A stretch of DNA of 64,000 bases from contig NZ_AUAO01000003.1 in NCBI RefSeq assembly GCF_000428765.1, positions 1 through 64,000 on the forward strand. The letters run 5' to 3'. Source of the stretch: Brevundimonas aveniformis DSM 17977 (lineage in GTDB: Bacteria; Pseudomonadota; Alphaproteobacteria; Caulobacterales; Caulobacteraceae). Below the pieces are notes generated by a model. The model did not search any database. It saw only the letters and a list, made by a program, of their open reading frames with translations, and was not told the DNA's origin. Numbering within the stretch: the stretch's first letter is position 1; the number at the start of each line of letters is the position of its first letter. Made by a program: the position numbers and the translations under genes. Shown here piece after piece: positions 28,896 through 37,646 of the stretch.

Positions 28896-29951
28896 TCACC
28901 GCCGCCGGCGGCGCGATCGGCGTCGACGCATCAGCGACAACAGCAATCCTTCACGTAGCCCGCGATCCGCGACGCGGAGGTGTTCGCAGGGCCAGGCACG
29001 CTGCACAGCCTCGAGAATGGCGGCACCGGCGAGAACCAGGTCAGCTCGGTCCGGTCCGATACAGGCGTGGCCCGCGCGCCCGGCCCGATCAAGTTCAAGC
29101 AGGCGATTGGCCACGGCGCGGCATTCGCCGGACGTCATGCGCAGCCCATCGACCCGGGCGCGCTCATATCTGGTTAGCCCCAGGTGCAGGCTTGCCAGGC
29201 TGGTGACGGCCCCCGAGGTCCCAATCAGCTGCGCGCGGTTGTCAGCGAAGGCCGGCCGATGGGCGTCGGCTCCGTCAAACGCCTGTAGTCGTTCCTGAAT
29301 GGCCCCGACCATGGCCTCATACCAAGCGAGATCCGGCGTAGGCGGTTCGGGGAATCGCTCCGCGAGGGTGACGACACCGATCGGGATGCTGTGCCAGGCC
29401 AGCATTTCAGCCGGCTGGCGGTCAGTTCCGCCGCGCGGGCGAACCCAGGACACTTCGGTGGAGCCGCCGCCAACATCGAGGATGATGGCGGCCTGAAATT
29501 GGCTGTCGATCAGGTCGGTACAGCCGACGACGGCCAAACGCGCCTCTTCCGAGGGGGCAATAATGCTCAGGACCAGGCCGGTTTCCCGCTCGACCCGCGC
29601 CAGGAACTCGGCTCCATTTCCAGCTCCACGGCAGGCCTGGGTCGCGACGGCACGCACCCGGCTGACCTGCCGACGTCGGATTCGTTCGGCACAGATTCCG
29701 AGGGCCGCAACTGCCCGGTCCATGGCTTGCGGCGACAGCTGGCCGGTTTGCGACAGACCCTCGCCCAGACGGACAATGCGCGAAAAGGCTTCGACGATGC
29801 GAAATCCACCATGGGCGCGGCGAGCGATCAGAAGGCGGCAATTGTTTGTGCCAAGGTCCAGCGCCGCGTAGAGCGGCGCATCACTGCGGGCTGCGCGCTC
29901 GGCCTTGCGAGCGGGCCCGGGGAGGGCAGTCTCAGGCATGGCCCGATCCAT
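28896..29951 (-). CDS. Ppx/GppA family phosphatase (first copy)
   Basis: About 351 residues of the ASKHA exopolyphosphatase/pppGpp phosphohydrolase family. Seen: 'YAALDLGTNNCRLLIARR' (phosphate 1), 'FSRIVRLGEGLSQTG', 'RAVATQACRGAGNG', and 'AIILDVGGGSTEVSW' (phosphate 2), then 'IGTSGAVTSLASL'. It lacks the long C-terminal HD-like extension and ends in a run of arginines. Several in-frame Met codons (29954, 29951, 29939) are possible starts and no clear ribosome site decides between them. A second, longer family member sits beside ppk1 at 49879-51366, so this one may prefer pppGpp (inference). Confidence 0.85.
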   Translation of the reverse strand: MDRAMPETALPGPARKAERAARSDAPLYAALDLGTNNCRLLIARRAHGGFRIVEAFSRIVRLGEGLSQTGQLSPQAMDRAVAALGICAERIRRRQVSRVRAVATQACRGAGNGAEFLARVERETGLVLSIIAPSEEARLAVVGCTDLIDSQFQAAIILDVGGGSTEVSWVRPRGGTDRQPAEMLAWHSIPIGVVTLAERFPEPPTPDLAWYEAMVGAIQERLQAFDGADAHRPAFADNRAQLIGTSGAVTSLASLHLGLTRYERARVDGLRMTSGECRAVANRLLELDRAGRAGHACIGPDRADLVLAGAAILEAVQRAWPCEHLRVADRGLREGLLLSLMRRRRSRRRRR

Positions 29952-30080
29952 CATCAGAACACAAGGCACCAGCGCCTCGGCTCGTTTTCGTGAACCAGAA
30001 TAACGGGTTGGCGGTTCCTGTCTAGACACCAGCACGCCGCGTTCAGGGTCAGGTCATGTCGGGTTCGTCAGTTTCAGGCC

Positions 30081-30410
30081 ATGAAACCGAGATTGGCAAA
30101 ATTTGCGATCGGCCAGATGGTGCGTCACCGGGACCTGCCGCTACGGGGCGTCGTGATCGATGTCGATCCCGAGTTTGCTCACGGCGATGACTGGTGGGAG
30201 GCCCTGCCGTTGGAAGGGCGGCCTGAGCGTCGCCAGCCATTCTATCGGATCATCACCGAAGGGTTGGATGCAGACCAGGCGGCCTATGTGTGCGAACAGA
30301 GTCTGTTGGCTGACCCTTCCGGTGAGCCTATCCGTCACGTTGAGGCTGAGCGGCATTTTTGCGGCTTCAGGGATGGTCGCTATCAGGTTCGTCGCAACGA
30401 CTTGAACTAG
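30081..30410 (+). CDS. hspQ: Heat shock protein HspQ
   Basis: A 109-residue protein of the HspQ/YccV family (hemimethylated-DNA-binding fold), a Lon adaptor and specificity factor in E. coli. The domain runs almost end to end: 'KFAIGQMVRHRDLPLRGVV', 'FYRIITEG', 'YVCEQSLLADPSGEPIRH' and 'FCGFRDGRYQVRR'. The length matches the family. It is on the plus strand, divergent from ppx, and followed 63 bases later by phhA. No heat-shock promoter could be identified with confidence. Confidence 0.93.
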   Translation: MKPRLAKFAIGQMVRHRDLPLRGVVIDVDPEFAHGDDWWEALPLEGRPERRQPFYRIITEGLDADQAAYVCEQSLLADPSGEPIRHVEAERHFCGFRDGRYQVRRNDLN

Positions 30411-30472
30411 CCTGACCTACCGCCGGGGCGTTCGGCAGGCTACATAGGCCCCAAGCGCGAATGGAGGCCGCA

Positions 30473-31348
30473 ATGTCCGATTTCGAACACGTCTTTGACA
30501 AGCCGCCCGAGGGGGCAGCGGACGATTGGACCATCCCGCAGGATTGGGTCGCCTACACCGATGTCGAACATCAGACGTGGGACACGCTGTATGCGCGGCA
30601 GATGAAGGTACTCCCTGGTCGCGCCGCCGAGGTCTTCTTGGATGGCTTGAAGGCGCTTGATCTCAGCACCGGCGGCATCCCGGATTTCGCGGTGATGAAT
30701 CCCAAACTTCAGGCCCTGACCGGCTGGACTGTGGTCTGCGTGCCGGGGTTGGTTCCTGATGAGGTGTTCTTCGACCATTTGGCCAATCGACGTTTCCCCT
30801 CCGGGCAGTTCATCCGTCGACCGGATCAACTGGACTATTTGCAGGAGCCGGACATCTTTCACGATGTCTTCGGCCATGTGCCGATGCTGACCAATCCGGA
30901 TTTTGCTGCCTACATGGAGGCCTATGGTAAGGGGGGGCAGCGAGCCGCCTCTCTCGGCATGCTCCCCAATCTGGCGCGATTGTATTGGTACACCGTTGAG
31001 TTCGGCCTGATGAAGGAGGACGACGAACTCAGAATCTATGGTGCCGGTATCGTTTCGTCCGCAACGGAGAGCGTTTTCAGTTTGGATGACCCGTCCCCCA
31101 ATCGTCTGGGGTTCGATCTCGAGCGCGTGATGAAGACCCTCTATCGGATCGACGATTTCCAACAGGTCTATTTTGTCGTGGATACGATCGAGCAGCTGAA
31201 ACGCGAAACGCTTCAGGATTTCGGCCCCATCTACGACCGGCTGGCCGGGCTGGAGCCGATCCCCATCGAGACGATCTTGGCTACGGATGTGGTCTATACG
31301 GACGGGACCCAGGCCTACGCCAGCAAGGGTGGCCGCTTCGCCGGCTGA
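30473..31348 (+). CDS. phhA: Phenylalanine 4-monooxygenase
   Basis: A 291-residue biopterin-dependent aromatic amino acid hydroxylase converting phenylalanine to tyrosine. The non-haem iron ligands are His130 and His135 in 'FHDVFGHVPML', with a downstream Glu expected near 'YWYTVEFGLM'. The pterin-binding region 'PDEVFFDHLANRRFPSGQFI' is present. It is a single catalytic domain without the regulatory ACT domain of animal enzymes, as usual in bacteria. The ATG at 30473 has GGAGG 5 bases upstream. It lies alone, with 115 bases to the next gene. Confidence 0.95.
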   Translation: MSDFEHVFDKPPEGAADDWTIPQDWVAYTDVEHQTWDTLYARQMKVLPGRAAEVFLDGLKALDLSTGGIPDFAVMNPKLQALTGWTVVCVPGLVPDEVFFDHLANRRFPSGQFIRRPDQLDYLQEPDIFHDVFGHVPMLTNPDFAAYMEAYGKGGQRAASLGMLPNLARLYWYTVEFGLMKEDDELRIYGAGIVSSATESVFSLDDPSPNRLGFDLERVMKTLYRIDDFQQVYFVVDTIEQLKRETLQDFGPIYDRLAGLEPIPIETILATDVVYTDGTQAYASKGGRFAG

Positions 31349-31463
31349 GGCTTTGGGGCTCTGGACGGCGCAAGTCGGAGGAACGCCGTTCTGGAGAATT
31401 GAATGGACGGGCCTCGCGGTAAGGGTGAGGCTGGCGCGTCAGTTGTGAAGGCGTAGTCTGGGA

Positions 31464-32006
31464 ATGTTTGCTCTAGCGACCCTGGGTCTGGTTGCGGCGG
31501 CGTCACTTGCTGTCGTTCATGATCCGCATGGGTGTCCTGAAGCACCGCATGACGTCCGCGCGTTCTGCAATTGCGTCGACTACGGACAGGCTGCGGCAGC
31601 GCGCGGCTACTATCAGCCGCGCGTATCGATCTATCGCAGACCCGGATATCATCCGAGGCCTTATCCGGTTCCGCCGACCCATGAACCGCCAGCCTACTAT
31701 CCGCCACCGCGCGAGCCGGTGCCGCCGGCGTACTATGGTGGGGGGCCTAACTACTATGTTCGTGGACGTCCGGTGCAGGTCGCCGGCGGACAGAGCTATG
31801 TGCAGGGGCCGCGCATCTATGTTGACGCTCCGCCGGTCTATGTGGAGCCGGCTCAGATTTACATCGAACGGCCCGAAGTCATTGTTCGCCCGTCGGAAGT
31901 GATCGTCGCACCGCCTGAGGTCCATTTCGGCCCCTGCCCGGAAGGGGTGGAGTGCTATCAGGATCCTTCCGTGGCCGCGCAACCGCAGCAAGCCAACGGC
32001 GGTTAG
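31464..32006 (+). CDS. Secreted protein with seven-residue beta-like repeats, copy 1
   Basis: A 180-residue protein with a signal-like N-terminus ('MFALATLGLVAAASLAVV'), two cysteine-containing segments ('HGCPEAP', 'FCNC'), a Pro/Tyr-rich middle (about residues 50-95), then eight consecutive seven-residue units: GRPVQVA, GGQSYVQ, GPRIYVD, APPVYVE, PAQIYIE, RPEVIVR, PSEVIVA, PPEVHFG, ended by 'PCPEGVEC'. The regular h-x-h pattern suggests stacked short strands. A paralogue with the same repeat block is at 32746-33195. No function recognised. Its 3' end overlaps the convergent next gene by 4 bases. Confidence 0.68.
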   Translation: MFALATLGLVAAASLAVVHDPHGCPEAPHDVRAFCNCVDYGQAAAARGYYQPRVSIYRRPGYHPRPYPVPPTHEPPAYYPPPREPVPPAYYGGGPNYYVRGRPVQVAGGQSYVQGPRIYVDAPPVYVEPAQIYIERPEVIVRPSEVIVAPPEVHFGPCPEGVECYQDPSVAAQPQQANGG

Positions 32007-32563
32007 TCGGCGGTGTCCACCGTCGAGCAGAGGTCCTGGGTTTCGCGGGCCATTCGGAAATAGCCGCCGCTCAGCGCATGGGCCCGAGCGCCACCGCAAT
32101 CGCCTTCGCTCAGCAGGTGGCCGACACGTAGGCGGGCCGCCTCATACGCGTTTGCGAGATCACGCAGACGGCGGGCCTCGACCCTTTGCGAGGGCAGGCA
32201 CAACGACATCCAGCGGGCTTCGGCACAGCGAGCGACCAGAGACGTCTCGGATTCAGTCAGCACGCCAGGGTCACGACTAAGCGTCGCGACTTCGGCGTTT
32301 GTCGTGGAGGTGCCGGATGATGTTGATGACACTGCGGTGGCACCGGTGTTCTCCGCGCTGGTCCCTTCTGACGTCCCCGTCGGTGCTACAGGGACCGAAA
32401 CGGGCACAGAAGCTGGGGCAAGGGGCTCGCTGGTTAGAAGTTGGACCTCGGGCAGTCGATACCGGCAAATCCATCGCTGATCGACGAATTCACAGCCCTC
32501 AAGCGTCGCCGCCTGCGGCTGCCCTGCCATCGCGGCCGCCAAGGCCAGGCTGATTTCCCACAT
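32003..32563 (-). CDS. Exported hypothetical protein with Ser/Thr-rich linker
   Basis: A 186-residue protein with a short signal peptide ('EISLALAAAMAGQPQAA'), a small N-terminal segment with two cysteines ('LEGCEFVDQRWICRYRL'), a low-complexity Ser/Thr/Pro/Ala linker (about residues 55-95) and a helical C-terminal domain with four cysteines ('RCAEARWMSLCLP', 'GDCGGARAHALSGGYFRMA', 'DLCST'). The cysteines fit a disulfide-stabilised periplasmic protein. I do not recognise the family. It is convergent between the two repeat proteins. A GTG two codons upstream (32569) is an alternative start. Confidence 0.65.
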   Translation of the reverse strand: MWEISLALAAAMAGQPQAATLEGCEFVDQRWICRYRLPEVQLLTSEPLAPASVPVSVPVAPTGTSEGTSAENTGATAVSSTSSGTSTTNAEVATLSRDPGVLTESETSLVARCAEARWMSLCLPSQRVEARRLRDLANAYEAARLRVGHLLSEGDCGGARAHALSGGYFRMARETQDLCSTVDTAD

Positions 32564-32745
32564 AGGCACCGTCCCGGTTGCGGTCGCACACCCCTGTTCA
32601 CTCTAGCAGCAGGCGGAGGAAAGGGCGAATGATCCAGCAGGAAAAGCAAGAATTCGCCTGGTGGGAGAAACTGGTCGGCTTCCGTTGCGCGAAGCCTTCA
32701 TGTACCGTTGCTATTCATTAACCATATAGCTGGGGAGTTTTGGGG

Positions 32746-33195
32746 ATGTTTTGGCTTTCAAGTTTGGTTCTTTCAGCGGCGCTGTCGACAACCGCCGTTG
32801 TAGATGACCATGGCTGTCAAGAGCGGGTGCATAACCCGAACGAGCCTTGCCTCTGCACCATCGAAGTCGATTTCTATCGACCGGGTCCGGGACAAGGACC
32901 AGGAGGCCCGGGTGGGCCGGGCGGCCCGGGTGGTCCGGGTGGTGGCTGGAATGGTCCAGGGACGATCCACGTAGCGGCTCCGGGAGCCCGCGTCATCGGT
33001 CGCCCGATCCGTATTGACGGGCCTGTCGTACATATCGCGGGTCCGCCGATCTACGTCGACGCCCCGCCGGTCTATGTCTCGCCGGCCCAGATCTATCTGG
33101 CCCGGCCTGAAGTGGTGGTTCGTCCGTCGGAAGTCGTGGTGGCTCCGCCGCAGGTCAATGTTGAGCCCTGCCCGAACGGCGGCACCTGCCAGTAG
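32746..33195 (+). CDS. Secreted protein with collagen-like and seven-residue repeats, copy 2
   Basis: A 149-residue protein with a signal peptide ('WLSSLVLSAALSTTAVV'), a cysteine segment ('HGCQERVHNPNEPCLC'), a Gly-Pro-Gly collagen-like stretch (about residues 48-68), then eight seven-residue units: GRPIRID, GPVVHIA, GPPIYVD, APPVYVS, PAQIYLA, RPEVVVR, PSEVVVA, PPQVNVE, and terminal 'PCPNGGTC'. The repeat block is nearly identical in register to copy 1 at 31464-32006, while the middle differs. ATG at 32746 follows a GGGGAG site. Unknown function; a surface or envelope structural role is a guess. Confidence 0.68.
   Translation: MFWLSSLVLSAALSTTAVVDDHGCQERVHNPNEPCLCTIEVDFYRPGPGQGPGGPGGPGGPGGPGGGWNGPGTIHVAAPGARVIGRPIRIDGPVVHIAGPPIYVDAPPVYVSPAQIYLARPEVVVRPSEVVVAPPQVNVEPCPNGGTCQ
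32899..32943 (+). repeat. Five 9-bp tandem repeats encoding Pro-Gly-Gly units
   Basis: Five consecutive units of the type CCGGGTGGT (consensus, two or three substitutions per unit) encode the collagen-like segment of the preceding protein. Such short GC-rich repeats can vary in number by slippage. Confidence 0.85.
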
Positions 33196-33240
33196 TCTGT
33201 CTCGGCTTCTCTGAAGCCGAACGATCCTAGATCGATGAGC

Positions 33241-33268
33241 GGGGTCGCTTCCTGGGCGGCCCCGTTTG
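33241..33268 (+). terminator. Probable terminator between repeat protein and GNAT gene
   Basis: GGGGTCGC (33241-33248), a 7-base loop, and GCGGCCCC (33256-33263) form an 8-bp stem with one G-T pair, followed by GTTTGTCGTT. It lies between convergent genes. Confidence 0.5.
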
Positions 33269-33283
33269 TCGTTGCGCAGGCAA

Positions 33284-33829
33284 TCACGCCGAGGCAGGTC
33301 GTATCGTCTTGCCCATGCGGATCAACGGCACCGGTGCGCCACCGCGTGCATCGACGATCCGCTCAATGTCGTCATACCCGCAGGCGCGATACAGCGGTTC
33401 GCCGCCCAGTGTCGCCACCAGTTCCACGCGATCAAAGCCGGCCTCTCGCGCCGCGGCCTCGCACAGGCTTAGGACCAACTTCCCCACACCGCGGCGAACG
33501 AAATCCGGGTGGGTGTACATGGCGCGCACCCTTGCCGCGTCGACGCCTGGGTTCAGAGGCGCGGGCTCGCGGCCCGGCGTATGGTCGCCGCCGTACGAGG
33601 TGATCCGGTAGCTCCATCCGCCACAACCTGCAGCCTGATCGTCGATCTCGATCAGAAAATAGGTTCTGTCGGCAATCAACTGGCTGTCGACCCCCATGAT
33701 CAGGCGGCTGGCCTGGACTTGTTCGGGTGTCAGGAACGCGGCCAGGGGACCGGAGATGGCGGCATCCATGAGGGCATGGAGAACCGGGATGTCATCCTCG
33801 GTCGCGATGCGCCAAGCCAGGTCGGTCAC
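33284..33829 (-). CDS. GNAT family N-acetyltransferase
   Basis: A 181-residue single-domain GNAT. It begins with 'WRIATEDDIPVLHALMDAAI', carries the acetyl-CoA pyrophosphate loop in 'MYTHPDFVRRGVGKLVLSLCEAAAR' (R/Q-x-x-G-x-G/A form) and ends with 'GGEPLYRACGYDDIERI', the usual Tyr-bearing last helix. GTG start. It is 39 bases downstream of astB on the same strand, so it may be read with the arginine operon, but a link to succinylarginine metabolism is not evident. Substrate unknown. Confidence 0.88.
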   Translation of the reverse strand: MTDLAWRIATEDDIPVLHALMDAAISGPLAAFLTPEQVQASRLIMGVDSQLIADRTYFLIEIDDQAAGCGGWSYRITSYGGDHTPGREPAPLNPGVDAARVRAMYTHPDFVRRGVGKLVLSLCEAAAREAGFDRVELVATLGGEPLYRACGYDDIERIVDARGGAPVPLIRMGKTIRPASA

Positions 33830-33868
33830 CGAACCGCCTGCTCAGGTTGGCAGGGCGGCTGCGACACC

Positions 33869-35209
33869 TCAGTCCCTCTGAAAGTCGTAGAAATCCGACC
33901 CCAGCGCCAGGATCGAGGTCAGTTCATCCAGCGCCCCCTGCGTCTCCAGCAGCAGGGCCGGGTCGGCGAGGTCAGCGGGTAGCAAACGGTCGCGGTACCA
34001 GTGGCTGGCCCAGACGGTGAGGGCGGCGTGCAGGCCCTCATCAAGTCGCTGAGCCGGGTTGGCAGCCTCCAGTTGCTCGCGGGTCAGGACCACGCGCAGG
34101 CGCAAGCAGGCAGGCCCACCGCCATTGGCCATCGACTGGCGGACATCGACATACTCCACGCGTCCGATCGGTCCATTGGAAGCGGCGAGGGCTTGTGCAG
34201 CCTCATGGGCGCGCGGGTTGGCTTCCGTCTCGCTTGGGGCTAGCAGGACCAGTCGATCCTCACCCGGAACGACCAGAAGTTGGCTGTTAAACAGATAGGA
34301 TTTCACGGCATCAGCGAGCGGCAGATCGGCCGAGCTTATCTCCAGGAAGGCCGGATCGAACAGACCATCGGCGGCGCGGCGGATGGACTCCAGCGTGGCG
34401 GCCTTGTCCTCAAAGGCCGTCTCATGGAACAGCAGTGCTTCGCGTGTGCCGACGCAGACCACGTCGTTGTGAAAAGCGCCGCCGAGGATGGCGGCCTTGC
34501 CCTGACGGGCCAGAATCGGGCGGGCCGCGCCATGACGGCGGGCGATGGCGGCGGAGGCCTGTTCGGTCTGACGGGCCGGAAAGTCGGCGCTGGGCCAGTG
34601 TTCGAACGCATCCTTGCCCCAGACCAGCAGATTGACCCCCGGAGCACCGTGTTCGGCGCAAAGACGAACGTGGTTGGCCGCGCCTTCGTCTGACAGGTGG
34701 GCGACAGCGGGCAGGGGGTCGTGTACCACGAACTGGGTGGGATCAGGGAACAGGGCTCTCAAGGCCCGTGTCGTCTGGGTCGCCTCAATCGAACGGTGCA
34801 GGTTGGACACCAGATTGGCCGGCGTGAAGTGAACCCGGCCATCTGTCGAATCCGCGCTTGGTGTCACCGTGGCCGCGTTTGCCGCCCACATGGACGAGGC
34901 CGAAGAGGCGGCAGCAGCAAACGACGGTGCGCTCTTCCAGGCGGCTTCGACAACCGAGGCATCGCTCCCGCCGAAACCGAGTCCTCGCAGCCAGCCGACA
35001 TAGGGGCGTTCGTGCGGCGGCATGACGAACTGGGGGAGGCCCAGGTCGACCAGCCGTTTCATCTTGGCCAGGCCTTGAAGAACGGCCCCGCGCGGATCTG
35101 ACGCCTCGCCGGCGTTCAGGGCACTGGCCAGATTGCCGGGCGACAGACCGGCATAACTGTGCGTCGGGCCGACCAGCCCATCGCAATTGGCTTCATAGGC
35201 GAGGGTCAT
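33869..35209 (-). CDS. astB: N-succinylarginine dihydrolase
   Basis: A 446-residue enzyme of the AST arginine catabolic pathway, hydrolysing N2-succinylarginine to N2-succinylornithine, ammonia and CO2. It is a guanidine-modifying-fold protein. Seen: 'ANCDGLVGPTHSYAGLSPGN' at the N-terminus, 'FTPANLVSNLHRSIE', 'GGAFHNDVVCVG' and the catalytic Cys region 'SMANGGGPACLRLRVVL'. The length (about 445) is typical. Its ATG overlaps the astD stop by 4 bases, confirming an operon astA-astD-astB in that transcription order. Confidence 0.97.
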   Translation of the reverse strand: MTLAYEANCDGLVGPTHSYAGLSPGNLASALNAGEASDPRGAVLQGLAKMKRLVDLGLPQFVMPPHERPYVGWLRGLGFGGSDASVVEAAWKSAPSFAAAASSASSMWAANAATVTPSADSTDGRVHFTPANLVSNLHRSIEATQTTRALRALFPDPTQFVVHDPLPAVAHLSDEGAANHVRLCAEHGAPGVNLLVWGKDAFEHWPSADFPARQTEQASAAIARRHGAARPILARQGKAAILGGAFHNDVVCVGTREALLFHETAFEDKAATLESIRRAADGLFDPAFLEISSADLPLADAVKSYLFNSQLLVVPGEDRLVLLAPSETEANPRAHEAAQALAASNGPIGRVEYVDVRQSMANGGGPACLRLRVVLTREQLEAANPAQRLDEGLHAALTVWASHWYRDRLLPADLADPALLLETQGALDELTSILALGSDFYDFQRD

Positions 35210-36624
35210 GCGCGCAATCCCTTGATTTCGCCCTCGACATTCCTGACTTCGCTGGCCTCAAAGCTGGCGACGGGATAGGCGCAATAGTCCGCGGCGTAAT
35301 AGGCGCTGGGGCGGTGGTTGCCAGAGGCCCCCAGCCCACCGAAGGGCATGTCGCCCGCCGCACCGGTGGTCGGGCGGTTGAAGTTCACCACGCCGGCGCG
35401 AATGCGCTGGATAAAGCGGTCCCAATTCCGTGGATCATCAGAGAAAAGCCCTGCCGAGAGCCCATAGCGGGTGGTGTTGGCGGCCTTGATGGCGTCATCG
35501 AAGGTTCCCACGCGAGTGACCTGCAGGAAGGGTGCGAAGATCTCTTCGTCGGGGACGTTGACGCCTGTGACGTCGATGATCGCGGGCGCGGCGAAGGCGT
35601 CCGATAGTCCCTCGATGCGTTTGCTCGGGCGGATCACGCCGGCGCCGGCATCAATGCGGCCCTGAAGGGCGGCGCGCGCCTGCTGGGCGGCGCGGACGGA
35701 GATCAGCGGGCCACCGAAGGGTTCAGGTGTTGAATCCCATGGCGCATAGGTTAGGCGACCGGCGATGGCGTCGACAGCGGCGATGATGTCGTCGCCTGCC
35801 TTGCCTTCCGGCACGATCAGGCGGCGTGCGCACGAACACCGCTGGCCGGTGGTGACGAAGGCGGACATGGCGACGATGCCGGCCACGGCCTCGACATCAG
35901 CAACATCCCAGACAACCAGCGGATTGTTGCCGCCTAGTTCAAGCGCAAGAATGACATGCGGATCGTCGGCAAACTTGCGACGGAAGTGAGCGCCGGCGGC
36001 ACCCGAGCCCGTGAACATCAGCGCGTCGATGGGCTGATCCAACAGGGCAGCGCCGACGTCACGACCACCCTGGACGATGTTGACGACGCCCTCGGGAAGA
36101 TCGGCTTCAGCGAAGCACTCGGCCATCAGTTGACCGGTCAGGGGAGCCTCTTCTGACGGCTTGAACACGACAGTGTCGCCCGCCAGAAGCGCCGGCACGA
36201 TGTGGCCGTTCGGGAGATGGCCGGGAAAGTTGAACGGACCAAGCACCGCGGCGACACCGTGCGGCCGATGGCGCAGAACGGCGCGACCGAATCCAGTGGA
36301 CGTTTCGCGCTCGCCGGTCCGCTCGTCGTAGGCGCGAATTGAAATATCGACCTTGCCCTGCATAGCGGCCAATTCGGTCGTGGTTTCCCAGAGGGCCTTG
36401 CCGGTTTCGCGGCTGATGGCGTTGGCGATCTCGGAGGCGCGGGCCTTCAAGGCGGCCTGATACCGCTTCACGGCATCAATTCGATCCTGGCGTGAACGAT
36501 CTGCCCAGGAGTCGAAGGCCATGCGGGCCCCGGCAACAGCCTCACCAATCTGGGCCGGTGTGGCTTCAGTGCCTTCCCAGACGGTTTCACCGGTTGCCGG
36601 GTCGATGGAAGAGAATACGGTCAA
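35206..36624 (-). CDS. astD: N-succinylglutamate 5-semialdehyde dehydrogenase
   Basis: A 472-residue NAD-dependent aldehyde dehydrogenase oxidising succinylglutamate semialdehyde to succinylglutamate. Seen: the cofactor loop 'AVLGPFNFPGHLPNGHIVPA', general base Glu in 'ALELGGNNPLVV' and nucleophile Cys in 'TTGQRCSCARRLIV', plus 'EIFAPFLQVTRV' and 'NRPTTGAAGDMPFGGLGASGN' (split across the substrate channel), which are typical of AstD. The start codon is TTG, 7 bases after the astA stop. Overlap with astB shows coupled translation. Confidence 0.96.
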   Translation of the reverse strand: MTVFSSIDPATGETVWEGTEATPAQIGEAVAGARMAFDSWADRSRQDRIDAVKRYQAALKARASEIANAISRETGKALWETTTELAAMQGKVDISIRAYDERTGERETSTGFGRAVLRHRPHGVAAVLGPFNFPGHLPNGHIVPALLAGDTVVFKPSEEAPLTGQLMAECFAEADLPEGVVNIVQGGRDVGAALLDQPIDALMFTGSGAAGAHFRRKFADDPHVILALELGGNNPLVVWDVADVEAVAGIVAMSAFVTTGQRCSCARRLIVPEGKAGDDIIAAVDAIAGRLTYAPWDSTPEPFGGPLISVRAAQQARAALQGRIDAGAGVIRPSKRIEGLSDAFAAPAIIDVTGVNVPDEEIFAPFLQVTRVGTFDDAIKAANTTRYGLSAGLFSDDPRNWDRFIQRIRAGVVNFNRPTTGAAGDMPFGGLGASGNHRPSAYYAADYCAYPVASFEASEVRNVEGEIKGLRA

Positions 36625-36631
36625 CTCAGTC

Positions 36632-37645
36632 TCACAGGATGGCGCGGACGGGATCGCCGTCCTTGATTTTCAGGGCTTCGGCTGTCTCCAGCGAAATCTC
36701 GATGCCGCCTTCGACGGGTTCGGCAATCGCGCGGGTGGCACGGAAGTTCATCAGGCCCGTTGTTGAGAGCAGGTGCGGATCCCCTTCGACCTCCGCCGTG
36801 ACGATGGCCCTCGTCATCCGGGCCTCGCGGACGGTTCGAATGGCGTCGCGCTGACAGGCCATGGTCGGGCCTGCATCAAAGACATCGACCAGACCATTGG
36901 CCTGGAAGCCCTCGCGCTCGAGGAGCTTCTTGGCCGGCTTGCCCTCTTCGAACACCTGGCCGATGGCAGCTTGGGCGTCCCGGTGCATCAGGCTTTCATA
37001 GAGTGGGTGGTGCGGTGCCAGATCGAAGATGAACTGGCCGTCGCCCTTGCCGGACAGCTCGTCGGCACTCTCGAAATCCATGCCGAAGAACTTGGAGGTG
37101 ACATGTTCCCAGAAGGGTGACTTCCCCTGAGCGTCGAAGCGGCCGCGCAGTTCAGCCAGGACCATATTGTTGAACAACTCGGGGCGTGTTCCGATCAGAA
37201 GGTACCGCGAGCGGGAGAGCAGCGCGCCCGCACCTCCGACCCGGTTCTCCGGCTTGAGGAACAGCGATCCAACCTCGGTCCACCCCCGGCACTCGTTGAC
37301 GAAAACGAGGGCAGGTTGGTCATTCCGGTGCGACCCGGCTTCCTCGGACACATGATAGTGCGAAAAGGTCATGCGCCGGAAAGAGGCGAACGGTCGCTTG
37401 AGGCCGACGGCAGCCTTGACCCCGGCCAGCCCGACCACCTGGCCGGTGTCCGTCTCTTCCATCATCAGAACGTACCAGCGGTCCTCGACTGGAAGGGTTT
37501 CCGAGAAGGATCCCTCGCTGATCTCGAGTCGTCGACGCAGCGTCGGCTCGTGCTCGGGCAGGCTGGTAAAGCCGGGGCCGGACGCCTGGGCCAGCCCCAT
37601 CAGGGCGTCATAGTCGGCAGATCCTGCGGGACGGACAACGAGCAT
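36632..37645 (-). CDS. astA: Arginine N-succinyltransferase
   Basis: A 337-residue acyltransferase that transfers succinyl from succinyl-CoA to the alpha-amino group of arginine, the first AST step. Family marks: 'VVRPAGSADYDALMGLAQASG', 'GFTSLPEHEPTL', 'EVGSLFLKPENRVGGAGALLSRSRYLLI' (split acetyl-CoA-type loop), 'SPFWEHVTSKFFGMDF' and 'DVFDAGPTMACQ'. The ATG at 37645 gives the family length; a longer frame to 37915 runs into the upstream gene. One base separates it from the M20 hydrolase stop. Confidence 0.96.
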   Translation of the reverse strand: MLVVRPAGSADYDALMGLAQASGPGFTSLPEHEPTLRRRLEISEGSFSETLPVEDRWYVLMMEETDTGQVVGLAGVKAAVGLKRPFASFRRMTFSHYHVSEEAGSHRNDQPALVFVNECRGWTEVGSLFLKPENRVGGAGALLSRSRYLLIGTRPELFNNMVLAELRGRFDAQGKSPFWEHVTSKFFGMDFESADELSGKGDGQFIFDLAPHHPLYESLMHRDAQAAIGQVFEEGKPAKKLLEREGFQANGLVDVFDAGPTMACQRDAIRTVREARMTRAIVTAEVEGDPHLLSTTGLMNFRATRAIAEPVEGGIEISLETAEALKIKDGDPVRAIL

Positions 37646-37646
37646 T

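Noticed and set aside
30408..30442. Hairpin TAGCCTG...CAGGCTA after hspQ as terminator
   Set aside because: Only 7 bp with a 21-base loop and no T-run; too weak to call.
32899..32943. CRISPR-like short repeat array
   Set aside because: Units are 9 bp, adjacent without spacers, and encode an in-frame Gly/Pro stretch of a protein.
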